64,000 bases of DNA from an uncultured Eubacteriales bacterium (GCA_900544575.1 UQVO01000009.1:1-64000); one strand, 5' to 3'; positions 1-10,039 are shown, numbered from the stretch's first letter. Translations and numbers: made by a program. Notes: generated by a model from the sequence alone, not told the origin.

Positions 1-13
1 TACACCGTCTAAT

Positions 14-46
14 TCGTCGGCAGCGTCAGATGTGTATAAGAGACAG
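14..46 (+). other. Nextera adapter remaining in the assembly
   Basis: Bases 14-46 match the 33-nt Illumina Nextera read-1 adapter, ending in the Tn5 mosaic end AGATGTGTATAAGAGACAG (28-46). It is library-construction sequence, not genome. It translates to MCIRDS on the plus strand and to a string containing SYTHL on the minus strand, both familiar signs of adapter carry-over. Bases 1-13 are of uncertain origin, and the window probably begins at a contig end. Confidence 0.97.
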
Positions 47-539
47 TGCGTACACCGTGCGTAAAATGACAAGCACCGAATACGGTGCCCTCGCCGATTT
101 TACATACCAAGCCATATTTATTCCCGACGGAGTGGTTGCACCTCCAAAAACCATTGTAAATACACCTGAACTGCGCATTTATCACGAAAACTTCGGACAA
201 TTGCCGCACGATACGGCTTTTGCCGCCGAATTCAAAGGCAAAGTCGTAGGAGCGGCCTGGGCACGCATAATAAACGATTACGGTCACGTGAACGACGATA
301 CGCCGTCCGTCGCAATCGCAGTGCTCGAAGACCACCGCGGAAAGGGAATCGGAACGGCGCTTCTCGAAAAACTGCTTGCGGAACTCGGACATTTCGGCAT
401 CTCCGCCGCCTCGCTGTCCGTGCAAAAGGAAAACCCCGCCGTGCATCTTTACGAAAGATTGGGGTTTGTCACTGTCAAAGAAACGGAGGAGGAATTCGTT
501 ATGTTTGTGCGTTTGCCGCAGCAGACGAACGGTCGGTGA
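47..539 (+). CDS. GNAT-family N-acetyltransferase, 5' end lost
   Basis: This is a GCN5-related acetyltransferase that moves an acetyl group from acetyl-CoA to an unidentified amine. The acetyl-CoA loop is visible as HRGKGIGTALL at about two thirds of the length, followed by a beta strand with LSVQKENPA and the LYERLGF motif of the last helix. The reading frame enters directly from the adapter, so the true start codon is missing. Relatives begin a few residues before the YTVRKMT stretch, so little protein is lost. An internal ATG at 66 is an alternative start. The gene is convergent with obgE and shares a terminator with it. The substrate cannot be inferred. Confidence 0.85.
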
Positions 540-575
540 AATCACAAAACGGAGATAACCGAAGCGTGTAAACAA

Positions 576-608
576 AAAAACGGAGCGTCCCGCAGGCGCT
601 CCGTTTTT
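576..608. terminator. Bidirectional terminator between the acetyltransferase gene and obgE
   Basis: Arms AAAAACGGAGCG (576-587) and CGCTCCGTTTTT (597-608) form a 12-bp perfect stem with a 9-nt loop. A and T runs at the two ends suit termination from both convergent genes. Confidence 0.85.
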
Positions 609-622
609 CAATCCGTCATCCG

Positions 623-1930
<1,308 letters not shown>

Positions 1931-3313
1931 TCACAGTTTTCCCGCCGCTTTCAATTCCTCCGTTATGGCGTGCGCGCTGCGCTTGCCCGCACCCATAGCC
2001 AGAATCACCGTCGCCGCGCCCGTCATCGCGTCGCCGCCGGTATAAAGCCCGCGCACGGACGTCCTGCCGCATTCGTCGGCAACGATAGTGCCCTTTGGCG
2101 TCGTTTCGAGCTGCGGAAAACTGCGTTTGATTATCGGATTCGGCGTAGTGCCGAGCGCGACAATCACCTCGTCGCAGGAGATGTCGAACTCGCTGCCCGC
2201 GACGGGCACGGGTCTGCGGCGTCCGCTCGCGTCGGGCTCGCCGAGCTCCATACGGATGCAGCGCATTCCAGCGACCGCCCCGCCTTCGCCCAGAATTTCA
2301 ACGGGGTTCGTGAGCAACTCGAATTTTATTCCCTCTTCTTCCGCGTGCTCTATCTCTTCCGCTCGCGCAGGCATTTCCGCGCGGCTCCGCCTGTAAACCA
2401 GCGTGACTTCCGCCCCCAGCCTGCGGGCAGTGCGCGCAGCGTCCATAGCGACGTTGCCCGCCCCCACGACGACGACGTTCCTGCCGCGCTGAACGGGCGT
2501 AACGGCGTCTTTTTCGTATGCTTTCATAAGATTGACGCGGGTGAGGAATTCGTTTGCGGAGGACACTCCCGAAAGGTTTTCGCCCTTGACGTGCAAAAAC
2601 GACGGAAGCCCCGCTCCCGTGCCCACGAACACGGCGTCATACTCGCCGAGAAGCTCGTCAAGCATAACCGTTTTGCCGACAACCGTATTCGTTTCTATGT
2701 CCACTCCGAGCGCCACGACTTTGTCAATCTCGCGCTGCACCAGACTCTTGGGCAGCCTGAACTCGGGGATGCCGTACACCAACACGCCGCCCGCCTTGTG
2801 GAGCGCCTCGAACATAGTGACCCGCACGCCGGCTTTTGCCAAATCCGCGGCACAGGAAAGAGACGCAGGCCCCGAACCGACAACCGCAACGCGCGCGCTC
2901 CCGCGCTCTTGCGCGACGGGATGTATGCCCTTTTCCGCCGCATAATCCGCGACATATCTTTCCAGCGCGCCTATCGCGACGGAACCGCCGAGTTTTTCGC
3001 GGCGCACGCAGAACTTTTCGCATTGGTTTTCCTGCGGACACACCCTGCCGCATACGGCGGGCAGATTGTTGTCGGCAAGCAGCCTTTCGGCGGACTTGTC
3101 AAGCTCGCCCGCGCGGATGTGCGCGATGAAATCGGGGATATGCACCCCGACGGGACATCCCTTCATACAGGGAGCGTTTTTACAGTTCAGGCACCTTTCC
3201 GCCTCGGCAAGCGCAAGTTCGGGGGTGTATCCCAGCGCCACTTCGCGGAAATTCTTTATCCTCTCTTCCGGCGGCTGCGCCGGCATAGCGTGTCTTTTGA
3301 GGTCGCCCTTCAT
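1931..3313 (-). CDS. nfnB: NfnB: large subunit of ferredoxin-dependent NADH:NADP oxidoreductase (GltA-like)
   Basis: The 460-residue flavoprotein has an N-terminal cysteine-rich domain that binds iron-sulfur clusters (CLNCKNAPCMKGCP at about 41-54, then CGRVCPQENQCEKFC). Two nucleotide-binding domains follow: FAD motif VVGSGPASLSCA and NADP motif VVVGAGNVAMDAA. It resembles the small subunit of glutamate synthase, but no glutamate synthase large subunit is present. The gene directly follows nfnA with an ATGA overlap (3310-3313), so NfnB is preferred. NfnAB couples NADH and reduced ferredoxin to NADP reduction by flavin-based bifurcation in anaerobes. The start at 3313 has a GGGAGG ribosome site. 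Calling it gltA alone would be the alternative. Confidence 0.9.
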   Translation of the reverse strand: MKGDLKRHAMPAQPPEERIKNFREVALGYTPELALAEAERCLNCKNAPCMKGCPVGVHIPDFIAHIRAGELDKSAERLLADNNLPAVCGRVCPQENQCEKFCVRREKLGGSVAIGALERYVADYAAEKGIHPVAQERGSARVAVVGSGPASLSCAADLAKAGVRVTMFEALHKAGGVLVYGIPEFRLPKSLVQREIDKVVALGVDIETNTVVGKTVMLDELLGEYDAVFVGTGAGLPSFLHVKGENLSGVSSANEFLTRVNLMKAYEKDAVTPVQRGRNVVVVGAGNVAMDAARTARRLGAEVTLVYRRSRAEMPARAEEIEHAEEEGIKFELLTNPVEILGEGGAVAGMRCIRMELGEPDASGRRRPVPVAGSEFDISCDEVIVALGTTPNPIIKRSFPQLETTPKGTIVADECGRTSVRGLYTGGDAMTGAATVILAMGAGKRSAHAITEELKAAGKL

Positions 3314-4146
3314 CTCGCACCTCCCCTGAGCCTGCACATATGCTCGTTTTCCTGCTCTCTGTATGTGCGGGAACGCTGTATCGCCTCGTCGAAATCCACC
3401 TTGTGCCCGTCGAATTCGGGTCCGTCGATACAGGCGTACTTTATCTCCCCGCCCACGGTAAGACGGCAGCATCCGCACATTCCCGTGCCGTCGACCATAA
3501 CGGGGTTCATACTGACAATGGTGGGAATGCCGAACTCCGCCGTGACGGCACACACCGCACGCATCATCGGCAGAGGTCCTACGGCAAGCACCGCGTCGTA
3601 ACGGACGCCGCGTTCGAAAAGGTCGCGCGCAACGTCGGTCACAAACCCTTTCCGTCCGCTCGACCCGTCGTCGGTAATGACGTAGAAGTCACGCGCAAAC
3701 GTGCGGAACTCCTCCTCGTAAATGATGAGCGACTTGTTGCGTGCGCCGACGATGACGTCCGCGGGTCTGCCTTCTGCGGCAAGCTGTTTTGCCTGCGGAT
3801 AAATGACCGCGCTCCCTATGCCGCCTCCGACCAAAAGAATGTCTTTATACTCCGACAGGTCGGTGGGATTTCCGAGCGGTCCGACAAAGTCCGCAAGACG
3901 GTATCCGACTTCGCACCTCGCGAGCAATGCGGTCGTGTAGCCGACTTCCTGCACCAGAATGCATACCGTGCCCTTTTCGCGGGAATAATCGCAGACGGTG
4001 AAAGGCACTCTCTCTCCGTCCTCGTCCACGCGCAGAATGACGAATTGACCCGCACGGCAATGCTTTGCGACGTCGGGAGCGTAAACGACGTATTCGTTCA
4101 CTCTCTCCGCAAGCGTCCTTTTGGCAACAATTTCGTATTTCTCCAT
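3310..4146 (-). CDS. nfnA: NfnA: small subunit of ferredoxin-dependent NADH:NADP oxidoreductase
   Basis: The 278-residue protein is of the ferredoxin-NADP reductase type. An N-terminal FAD-binding barrel contains VPFTVCDY, and the NAD-binding domain has LLVGGGIGSA. The C-terminal [2Fe-2S] site is GMCGCCRL followed by a further cysteine in KYACIDGPEF. This arrangement is shared by NfnA and dihydroorotate dehydrogenase electron-transfer subunits. Pairing with the GltA-like subunit through a 4-bp overlap points to NfnA rather than PyrK, as does the absence of pyr genes. It is the first gene of the nfnA-nfnB unit, with 88 bp separating it from nth upstream. Confidence 0.9.
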   Translation of the reverse strand: MEKYEIVAKRTLAERVNEYVVYAPDVAKHCRAGQFVILRVDEDGERVPFTVCDYSREKGTVCILVQEVGYTTALLARCEVGYRLADFVGPLGNPTDLSEYKDILLVGGGIGSAVIYPQAKQLAAEGRPADVIVGARNKSLIIYEEEFRTFARDFYVITDDGSSGRKGFVTDVARDLFERGVRYDAVLAVGPLPMMRAVCAVTAEFGIPTIVSMNPVMVDGTGMCGCCRLTVGGEIKYACIDGPEFDGHKVDFDEAIQRSRTYREQENEHMCRLRGGAR

Positions 4147-4234
4147 ACTTCCTCACACGCCCGCGCGCATTATGCGCGACAGACAAATCTGATGCGGAAA
4201 ACGGGAAAAGTATTCTCATTTTCCGCAAAATGTA

Positions 4235-4882
4235 TTATACTTTTTGCTGATTTTGATAATACTTGCACACTTCCGTGAGCTTGCACTCCGCGCAATTCGG
4301 CTTCTGGGAGTGACAGACGTAACGCCCGTGAAAAATGAGCAGGTGATGCAGGTGGCTCCACTTGTCTTCGTCAAACGCCGCCATAAGCTGCTTTTCCGTT
4401 TCCTCTGGCGTCTTCGCCGAAACGATGCCGAGGCGGTTGGACACCCTGAAAACGTGCGTATCCACCGCTATTGCGTTGCCGCCGTACGCCACGGCGTAGA
4501 CTACGTTCGCGGTCTTGCGCCCCACTCCGCGCAGTTTCATCAGTTCTTCGCGCGTGGTCGGCATCCCTCCCATTTCGATTATGCTCGCTGACGCTTCCTT
4601 TATGGCTTTCGCCTTGTTGTGATAAAACCCGCAGGAAAAGATGTGTCTTTCCAGCTCCTCCACGGGCATTGCGGCGAAATCTTCGGGCGTGGACGCGATT
4701 TTGAACAGCTTGTCCGTAATCATATTCACGCGCTTGTCCGTGCACTGCGCGGACAGTATGACCGCGACAAGCAGCTGAAAGGGCGTGCCGAAATCCAGCT
4801 CGCAGTCCGCTCCGCCGTGCATTTGTTCAAGCAATCCGTAAATTTTTTCGTTGGTCGCATTCACGCGAACATTATTGCACAC
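4235..4882 (-). CDS. nth: Endonuclease III (DNA glycosylase/AP lyase)
   Basis: Base-excision repair enzyme that removes oxidised pyrimidines and nicks abasic sites. The 215-residue protein has the helix-hairpin-helix LRGVGRKTANVV with the catalytic lysine, the catalytic aspartate in AVDTHVFRV, and the C-terminal 4Fe-4S ligands CHSQKPNCAECKLTEVC (C-x6-C-x2-C-x5-C). The frame opens with GTG at 4882. A second GTG at 4864, giving VNATNEKIY, is also possible because neither start has a strong ribosome site. The length is normal for the family. Confidence 0.95.
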   Translation of the reverse strand: MCNNVRVNATNEKIYGLLEQMHGGADCELDFGTPFQLLVAVILSAQCTDKRVNMITDKLFKIASTPEDFAAMPVEELERHIFSCGFYHNKAKAIKEASASIIEMGGMPTTREELMKLRGVGRKTANVVYAVAYGGNAIAVDTHVFRVSNRLGIVSAKTPEETEKQLMAAFDEDKWSHLHHLLIFHGRYVCHSQKPNCAECKLTEVCKYYQNQQKV

Positions 4883-5014
4883 TTCCGCGTTCTTTGCAAT
4901 CTATTCCGCGGCCCGATGCACAAAAACCGCCTTCTTTTGCGCTCCGTTTTTTCTCTCTTGCGCCTTTGGGCGCCTTCGCCGCGCAGACTTATGCCGCAAC
5001 GGCGAAGCGGCGGG

Positions 5015-5263
5015 CTACATCCGCCTCGCCGCTCCGCTCTCCGTAATGTAGAAAAATCCGATTGTCGATGTGAGCCGCATCCTTTCCAGAACCGCTCTCG
5101 CCTGTCCGAGGTTTTTCACCAGCAGTTTGACCGACAGCCCGCAGCCTGTCCCCGCGGATGACGGGGTGTTGATGATGCGCGCGGGTATGCGGTAGGTCGC
5201 CAGCTCCTCGTAAAAACGCATGGCATCGGAGCGCGAACGGAACGCAATAAAGAATTCTCTCAT
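5015..5263 (-). CDS. DUF3343 protein, putative sulfur/selenium carrier-like
   Basis: An 82-residue protein starting MREFFIAFRS, the usual opening of the DUF3343 family, whose members are found beside sulfur or selenium handling genes. A conserved TGCGLSVK segment supplies the single prominent cysteine. The start at 5263 is chosen over an upstream ATG because a GGAGGGG ribosome site lies just before it. It is divergent from a cysteine-desulfurase-like gene at 5388, and a 124-bp intergenic region with a dyad separates the pair. Family and neighbour together suggest sulfur or selenium transfer, but this has not been demonstrated biochemically as far as I know. Confidence 0.8.
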   Translation of the reverse strand: MREFFIAFRSRSDAMRFYEELATYRIPARIINTPSSAGTGCGLSVKLLVKNLGQARAVLERMRLTSTIGFFYITESGAARRM

Positions 5264-5276
5264 AAACCCCTCCGAA

Positions 5277-5308
5277 TATTGTATGTATCCGTCCGCTAAT
5301 ATACAATA
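5277..5308. promoter_or_regulatory. Dyad in the DUF3343 / desulfurase divergent promoter region
   Basis: TATTGTAT (5277-5284) and ATACAATA (5301-5308) form a perfect 8-bp inverted repeat with 16 bp between the arms. It sits 14 bp upstream of the DUF3343 start. An overlapping ATCCGTC/GACGGAT pair (5287-5293, 5311-5317) is followed by a T run on the plus strand. It could be an operator for the divergent pair or part of a hairpin; I cannot tell which. Confidence 0.4.
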
Positions 5309-5387
5309 CTGACGGATTTTTTCTTTTGACACACTCCCCTGCGTATCACACGGGAAAGCGCGGGCATATCCTATTGCGGAGGAAAAT

Positions 5388-6515
5388 ATGATTTATCTCG
5401 ACAATGCCGCAACTTCGCATTTCAAACCGCAGGGCGTGCTCGACGCGCTGACATACGACCTCGCCCATTCCGCAAACAGCGGAAGAAGCGGACACAAATA
5501 CGCGCTGGACGCGGCGATGAAAATCGAGGATTGCAGGCGCTTTCTGCTCTCCGCGCTCGGCGCGCCGGAGGGGGAATACGGCATTGCGTTCACGAAAAAC
5601 TGCACCGAAGCGCTCAACCTCGGCATTTTCGGTTTCCTGCGCGAAGGAATGCGTGTGGTGACGACGGCTTACGACCACAATTCCGTCCTGCGCCCCCTCT
5701 TCGAGCTCCAAAAACGCGACAAAATCGAGCTTATGGTGGTTGACCCGGCCGACAACGGCTTTGTCACGCCGGAACATCTCGACACAGCAATGCAGAATGC
5801 GGATTTCTGCGCGGTGAGTGCCGCCTCGAACGTGACGGGAGCGCGGATAAATCTGAAAGCGCTTGCGGAATCGGCGGCAAAATACGGCACGGTGACCCTC
5901 GTCGACGGAGCGCAGGCGGTGCCGCTCGTCGAAATCGATATGAAAAAACTCGGCTTCGATATGCTCGCGCTGCCGGGACACAAAGGGTTGCACGGACCGC
6001 AGGGCACGGGATGTCTGATATTCCGCACCGACCTCAGGCTCCAACCCCTGGTTATGGGCGGCACGGGAACGGCGTCGGACAGCACCTATCAACCCACCGA
6101 ACCGCCCGAAGCGCTGGAAGCGGGGACGCTCTTTGCGGGCGGCATCGCCGCGCTGCACGCGGGCGCGAAATGGAGTTTTGCCGAACGCTCCCGCAACGCT
6201 CCGCACGTCAGAAGGCTTGCGGAAGAGCTCACGGAATATCTCAAAGGACTTGACGCGGAAGTCTACACCAAGGACCCCGCCCTCGGCGTCGTATCCTTCA
6301 ATCTCAAAGGCAAGGAGAGTTCTTTTGTGGCAAATGCGCTGGCGGAAAGGGATTTTGCCGTGCGCGGCGGACTGCATTGCGCGCCTCTTGCGCACCGCGC
6401 TCTCGGAACGTCCGAACGCGGCGCCGTGCGCGCAAGCATAGGCACGGACAACACGGAAAAAGACATTTACCTTTTCGTCGCGGAACTCGAAAGGATAAAC
6501 GTGCTCCGAAGATAG
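5388..6515 (+). CDS. Aminotransferase class V, cysteine desulfurase family
   Basis: PLP-dependent fold-type I enzyme of 375 residues beginning MIYLDNAATS, the signature of the NifS/Csd/SufS group. The PLP lysine is in LPGHKGLHGPQG and the upstream aspartate in LVDGAQA. A cysteine in GGLHCAPLAH, near the C terminus, fits the mobile catalytic loop. The likely reaction is release of sulfur (or selenium) from cysteine or selenocysteine. It has a clear GGAGG ribosome site. Its divergent partner encodes DUF3343, a common neighbour of this subfamily, so it may serve that carrier rather than general Fe-S assembly. No isc or suf scaffold gene is adjacent. Confidence 0.85.
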   Translation: MIYLDNAATSHFKPQGVLDALTYDLAHSANSGRSGHKYALDAAMKIEDCRRFLLSALGAPEGEYGIAFTKNCTEALNLGIFGFLREGMRVVTTAYDHNSVLRPLFELQKRDKIELMVVDPADNGFVTPEHLDTAMQNADFCAVSAASNVTGARINLKALAESAAKYGTVTLVDGAQAVPLVEIDMKKLGFDMLALPGHKGLHGPQGTGCLIFRTDLRLQPLVMGGTGTASDSTYQPTEPPEALEAGTLFAGGIAALHAGAKWSFAERSRNAPHVRRLAEELTEYLKGLDAEVYTKDPALGVVSFNLKGKESSFVANALAERDFAVRGGLHCAPLAHRALGTSERGAVRASIGTDNTEKDIYLFVAELERINVLRR

Positions 6516-6538
6516 CCTTCCCGTGCGGACAGACGCGG

Positions 6539-6563
6539 AAAGGCGGCGCAGCGCGCCGCCTTT
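6539..6563. terminator. Bidirectional terminator after the desulfurase-like gene
   Basis: AAAGGCGGCGC and GCGCCGCCTTT pair over 11 bp with a 3-nt loop, between the convergent desulfurase-like and subtilase genes. Confidence 0.8.
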
Positions 6564-6633
6564 GTTTTCCGTGTCTCACAGCATACGGCACCGGGAAGCG
6601 CGCGTTCCGCACGAAAAGCCTTTTATGAGCTTT

Positions 6634-7809
6634 TTACAGTCTGAACACGCGCACTCCGTCCACGACGCACGACGACGCGACGATAATGCGCTTCGCCTCG
6701 CGCGGAGTCAGCGCGGAATACCTCTCGTGCAGCAGACAGCACGCGCCCGCAACGTACGGCGCGGACACCGACGTGCCGGACATCATCGCGTAAGTTCCGC
6801 CCGCGTCCACGCCGCGCACCGCGACGCCGGGAGCGTACACGTCGGGACGGTACACCCCCTGATATACGCCGGATGACGAAAACGGAGCGACTTTCAGGTT
6901 TTCGTCCACCGCGCCGACGGTGATGACTTCGCCGCTCACCCCCGGCGATTTCAGCCCGCCGACGCCGCTGTTGCCCGCCGCGCACACCACCGTTATCCCG
7001 CTTCGCGCAAGCATTTCCGCGCCGAGTTTAAGAGGGTCGGCGGAGGCAAGCGGGTCCGCGCCGAAACTCATACAAGCGACTTTCACGTTCAGTCTGCGGA
7101 AATTGTCGTAAAGCCATTGCATCCCTTCGAGTATGGTGAACGCCCCCGTTTCTCCCGAAGCGGAAATGACCTTTACGGACACGACGTCCGCCTGCGGCGC
7201 CACGCCGTGCACCTCACCCGCCGAAAGGATGCCGTTGCCCGCCGCGACGCCCGTCACGAACGTGCCGTGACCGTTGTCGTCGTACGGAAACTCTTTCCCG
7301 CCCACGAAATCGCGGAATTCTTTCACGCGGTCGCGCGGAATGCTGATGTCGGAATGCGGTGAAACCCCCGTGTCGAGCACGCAGAGAGTGACCCCGCGCC
7401 CCGTCAGCCCTTTTGCGGAAAAAATCTCCGCTTCCGCATTTGCCGCCGCAGAACTTGCGCCGACGTCCGCGGAACGCCCGCCCTCCGACGCGTTTGACGC
7501 ACCCTGCTTCGCTTCGCCGTCATTTTCGGCCGTTTTCCCGTCCGCGCCACCGCCGTGCGTATCGAGGGCGTCCAGCGCGCTCACGCGACCGCTTGCCGAA
7601 ACGGACACCACCTCGTGCATTTCCGCAAGCCGCACCGCGTCCTTTCTGTCGCACCTAAGCCCCAGCGCGCTGATAAACGGAAACATCGCCGCCACTTTGA
7701 AATGGCGCGCTATGTAACCCAACTGCCACGAGTTGCGCACCCGCACCACCGCGTCCGCCTCGCCTCCTGCGGCAAGTACGCTTACAAGTCCCTCGTCAAG
7801 TTTTTTCAT
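6634..7809 (-). CDS. S8 (subtilisin-type) serine peptidase
   Basis: A 391-residue subtilase with the full catalytic triad: Asp in LCVLDTGVSPHSDI (about residue 151), His in NGHGTFVTGVAAGNG (about 184), and Ser in MSGTSVSAPYVAG (about 346), plus the oxyanion Asn in CAAGNSGVGG. About 145 residues precede the catalytic domain. They lack a signal peptide and contain an acidic, glycine- and alanine-rich linker (about 85-125), so the enzyme may act in the cytoplasm like B. subtilis IspA or Vpr-independent subtilases. It starts 2 bp after the stop of the small gene upstream (7811-8182), suggesting co-transcription. The substrate is unknown. Confidence 0.88.
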   Translation of the reverse strand: MKKLDEGLVSVLAAGGEADAVVRVRNSWQLGYIARHFKVAAMFPFISALGLRCDRKDAVRLAEMHEVVSVSASGRVSALDALDTHGGGADGKTAENDGEAKQGASNASEGGRSADVGASSAAANAEAEIFSAKGLTGRGVTLCVLDTGVSPHSDISIPRDRVKEFRDFVGGKEFPYDDNGHGTFVTGVAAGNGILSAGEVHGVAPQADVVSVKVISASGETGAFTILEGMQWLYDNFRRLNVKVACMSFGADPLASADPLKLGAEMLARSGITVVCAAGNSGVGGLKSPGVSGEVITVGAVDENLKVAPFSSSGVYQGVYRPDVYAPGVAVRGVDAGGTYAMMSGTSVSAPYVAGACCLLHERYSALTPREAKRIIVASSCVVDGVRVFRL

Positions 7810-7810
7810 A

Positions 7811-8182
7811 CTACCTCAACATCCCTATTATTTCGCGCATACGGCGCACCTGTTCCGCAGTCATATACGGCGCCGCCATACGGCAGAACTCGTCGAGCCT
7901 GTCCACGTCGAGAAGCCCCTGCGCCCTGAGGGAGGACGCCTCGCGCATAAGCTCCTCGGACAGCTCCTCCCTGCTCATTGTCGAATACTGCGCCGCACGT
8001 TCCGCCACATCCTGCGGAATGTCGCCGGGCATATTTCCGTCCGTGCGTCCGCCGTTCTGCGGCCGACCGTATCCGCCGCCCTCTCCGCCGCCGTAACGTG
8101 TTCCGAAGCCGCCGTAGCGCACTTCGCCCTCAGATGAGTAACCGCGGTTGTCCGAACCGCCGTAGTTTCGGTAATCGTTCAT
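7811..8182 (-). CDS. Hypothetical protein with Gly/Tyr/Arg-rich N terminus
   Basis: A 123-residue protein of two halves. About residues 1-50 are low complexity, rich in Gly, Tyr, Arg and Asn. Residues 60-123 are predicted to be helical, with SREELSEELMREASSLR and a leucine- and arginine-rich end. The start at 8182 has GGAGGTGG in front of it. It stops 2 bp before the subtilase gene and is divergent from another low-complexity gene whose start is 57 bp away. I do not recognise the family. The disordered Gly/Tyr/Arg composition resembles proteins that self-associate, which is only a compositional remark. Confidence 0.65.
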   Translation of the reverse strand: MNDYRNYGGSDNRGYSSEGEVRYGGFGTRYGGGEGGGYGRPQNGGRTDGNMPGDIPQDVAERAAQYSTMSREELSEELMREASSLRAQGLLDVDRLDEFCRMAAPYMTAEQVRRMREIIGMLR

Positions 8183-8239
8183 TGCCACCTCCGTCACAAT
8201 CATAATATGACGGCATATATTGAATTGCGTGAGGTGGAT

Positions 8240-8704
8240 ATGAACGCGGATATGAACACCTTGATGGCTTTGATGTCTATGATGAACAAACCGCCGTCGC
8301 AGGACGGCGGGAATCCGATGCAGACGATGCTGCCGCTGATTATGGGAATGATGGGCGGACGCGGCGCGGAAAACGCGGGCGCGGACGGAGGCGCACAGGG
8401 CGGAAACGCAATGCTGAAAATGCTGCCTATGCTGATGAATATGATGCGCGGAGGAAATCCCTTCCCCGCGGTCGGCGCGGACGGAGGTCAATCCTCAGGC
8501 GAAGGACGGCAGCAGAACGGCGACAGACGGGACGGAGAAAACGGAGCCCGTCCTTTCGCCGCGGAAGACGGGCGCGCCTCGCCGCGCGCGCAGGAGCGCG
8601 CAAAACCGCCGTACGCTCGCACGCCCTTTTCGGAGATAGGGTTTGCGGGAGCGGAGGTGCGCGGTTTTATGGAAACTCTGTGGCGGATAAGGCGGAACGT
8701 CTGA
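8240..8704 (+). CDS. Hypothetical methionine-rich protein
   Basis: A 154-residue protein. Residues 1-85 are unusually rich in Met, Gly and Asn (for example MNTLMALMSMMNKP and MLKMLPMLMNMMRGGN). A charged disordered stretch follows, then a short C-terminal helix ending in WRIRRNV. I choose ATG 8240 because GAGGTGG lies just before it; an upstream ATG at 8207 lacks such a site. The methionine-rich amphipathic helices could bind membrane, hydrophobic peptide or metal, but no motif proves any of these. It sits head to head with the Gly/Tyr-rich gene, suggesting a functional pair. No family is recognised. Confidence 0.6.
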   Translation: MNADMNTLMALMSMMNKPPSQDGGNPMQTMLPLIMGMMGGRGAENAGADGGAQGGNAMLKMLPMLMNMMRGGNPFPAVGADGGQSSGEGRQQNGDRRDGENGARPFAAEDGRASPRAQERAKPPYARTPFSEIGFAGAEVRGFMETLWRIRRNV

Positions 8705-8740
8705 AAACACCGCGGATTTTTCGGAAATCGGAAAACAAAA

Positions 8741-8774
8741 GAGCCGCGCTTTTGCGCGGCTCGGTTTGGCTTTT
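8741..8774. terminator. Terminator between the Met-rich gene and glyA
   Basis: GAGCCGCGC (8741-8749) pairs with GCGCGGCTC (8754-8762) around a TTTT loop. T-rich sequence follows on the plus strand and A-rich sequence precedes, so it can serve both convergent genes. Confidence 0.85.
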
Positions 8775-8782
8775 TTAGGTTG

Positions 8783-10039
8783 TCAGAAGATAACGTCGTT
8801 TTCGTAAAGCGGATGCGCCTCGCACAGCGCGAGCACCTTTTCCGTCACGCGGGGAATAGCTTCCTCCCCGTTCTTTATGATGTCCGCAATACAGCCGCCG
8901 ATGACTTTCATATCCTCTTCTTTCATACCGCGGGTGGTGACTGCGGGAGTGCCGATACGCACGCCGCTGGTGACGAAAGGCTTTTCGGGGTCGTTGGGCA
9001 CGGCGTTTTTATTGACGGTGATGTGCGCTTCGTCCAGCCATTTTTCGAGCTGTTTGCCCGTGACTCCCGTGCCTACGAGATTGAGCAGCATAAGATGGTT
9101 GTCCGTGCCGCCGCTGACGAGGTTTATGCCCTCCGAAAGCAGAGTGTCGGCGAGCGCCTTCGCGTTCTTGACCACCTGCACCTGATACTCTCTGAACTCG
9201 GGAGTGAGCGCTTCCTTGAACGCGACCGCCTTCGCCGCGATGATATGCATAAGAGGGCCGCCCTGCGAGCCGGGGAAAATGATTTTGTCGATGCGCTTTG
9301 CGAGCTCTTCGTCGTTGGTCATAATAAGACCGCCGCGGGGTCCGCGCAAAGTCTTGTGCGTCGTAGAGGTGATGAAATCCGCATACGGCACGGGAGAAGG
9401 ATGTACGCCTGCGGCGACGAGCCCCGCGATGTGCGCGATGTCCACCATAAAGTATGCCCCGACTTCGTCCGCTATGGCGCGGAACTTGTCGAACTCTATC
9501 GTGCGCGCATACGCCGACGCGCCCGCAACGATGAGTTTCGGCTTGTATTCCAGCGCCTTGGCGCGCACGTCGTCGTAATTTATCCTGCCCGTTTCGGGGT
9601 CGAGCCCGTAGGACACGAAGTTGAAAAGTTTTCCGCTGAGGTTGACGGGAGAACCGTGGGTGAGATGTCCGCCCTCGGACAAAGACATTCCGAGCACGGT
9701 GTCGCCGGGTTGCAGAACCGCATAGTAGACCGCGAAATTGGCGTTTGACCCGCTGTGTGCCTGAACGTTTGCGAATTTCACTCCGAAGAGCTCTTTCGCG
9801 CGCTCTATGGCAAGCTCTTCCGCACGGTCGACGAACTGGCATCCGCCGTAGTAACGCTTGCGGGGATAGCCCTCCGCGTATTTGTTGGTGTAAAAGCTGC
9901 CCGCCGCCGCCATTACCGCGGGGGAAACTATGTTCTCGCTGGCGATGAGTTCGAGATTGTGCTGCTGACGGTGAAGTTCCTCCACCATGGAATCATAAAG
10001 TTCGCCGTCCACGGCTTTGATGCATCTGAGGTCTACCAT
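8783..10039 (-). CDS. glyA: Serine hydroxymethyltransferase
   Basis: PLP enzyme that interconverts serine and glycine with tetrahydrofolate, feeding one-carbon metabolism. The 418-residue length is typical. The PLP lysine lies in [14 protein letters not shown] (about residues 224-237), the SENIVSPAV motif is near the N terminus, and [11 protein letters not shown] is present. The start at 10039 has an AAGGAGAA ribosome site. It lies in the same direction as trxA, with a hairpin between them that should end trxA transcription, so glyA probably has its own promoter. Secure assignment. Confidence 0.97.
   Translation of the reverse strand: MVDLRCIKAVDGELYDSMVEELHRQQHNLELIASENIVSPAVMAAAGSFYTNKYAEGYPRKRYYGGCQFVDRAEELAIERAKELFGVKFANVQAHSGSNANFAVYYAVLQPGDTVLGMSLSEGGHLTHGSPVNLSGKLFNFVSYGLDPETGRINYDDVRAKALEYKPKLIVAGASAYARTIEFDKFRAIADEVGAYFMVDIAHIAGLVAAGVHPSPVPYADFITSTTHKTLRGPRGGLIMTNDEELAKRIDKIIFPGSQGGPLMHIIAAKAVAFKEALTPEFREYQVQVVKNAKALADTLLSEGINLVSGGTDNHLMLLNLVGTGVTGKQLEKWLDEAHITVNKNAVPNDPEKPFVTSGVRIGTPAVTTRGMKEEDMKVIGGCIADIIKNGEEAIPRVTEKVLALCEAHPLYENDVIF

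Noticed and set aside
1..60. TACACCGT repeated at 1-8 and 51-58, flanking the adapter, as a transposition target duplication
   Set aside because: The adapter is library sequence and the second copy does not abut the mosaic end, so it is better explained by read artefacts than by a real insertion.
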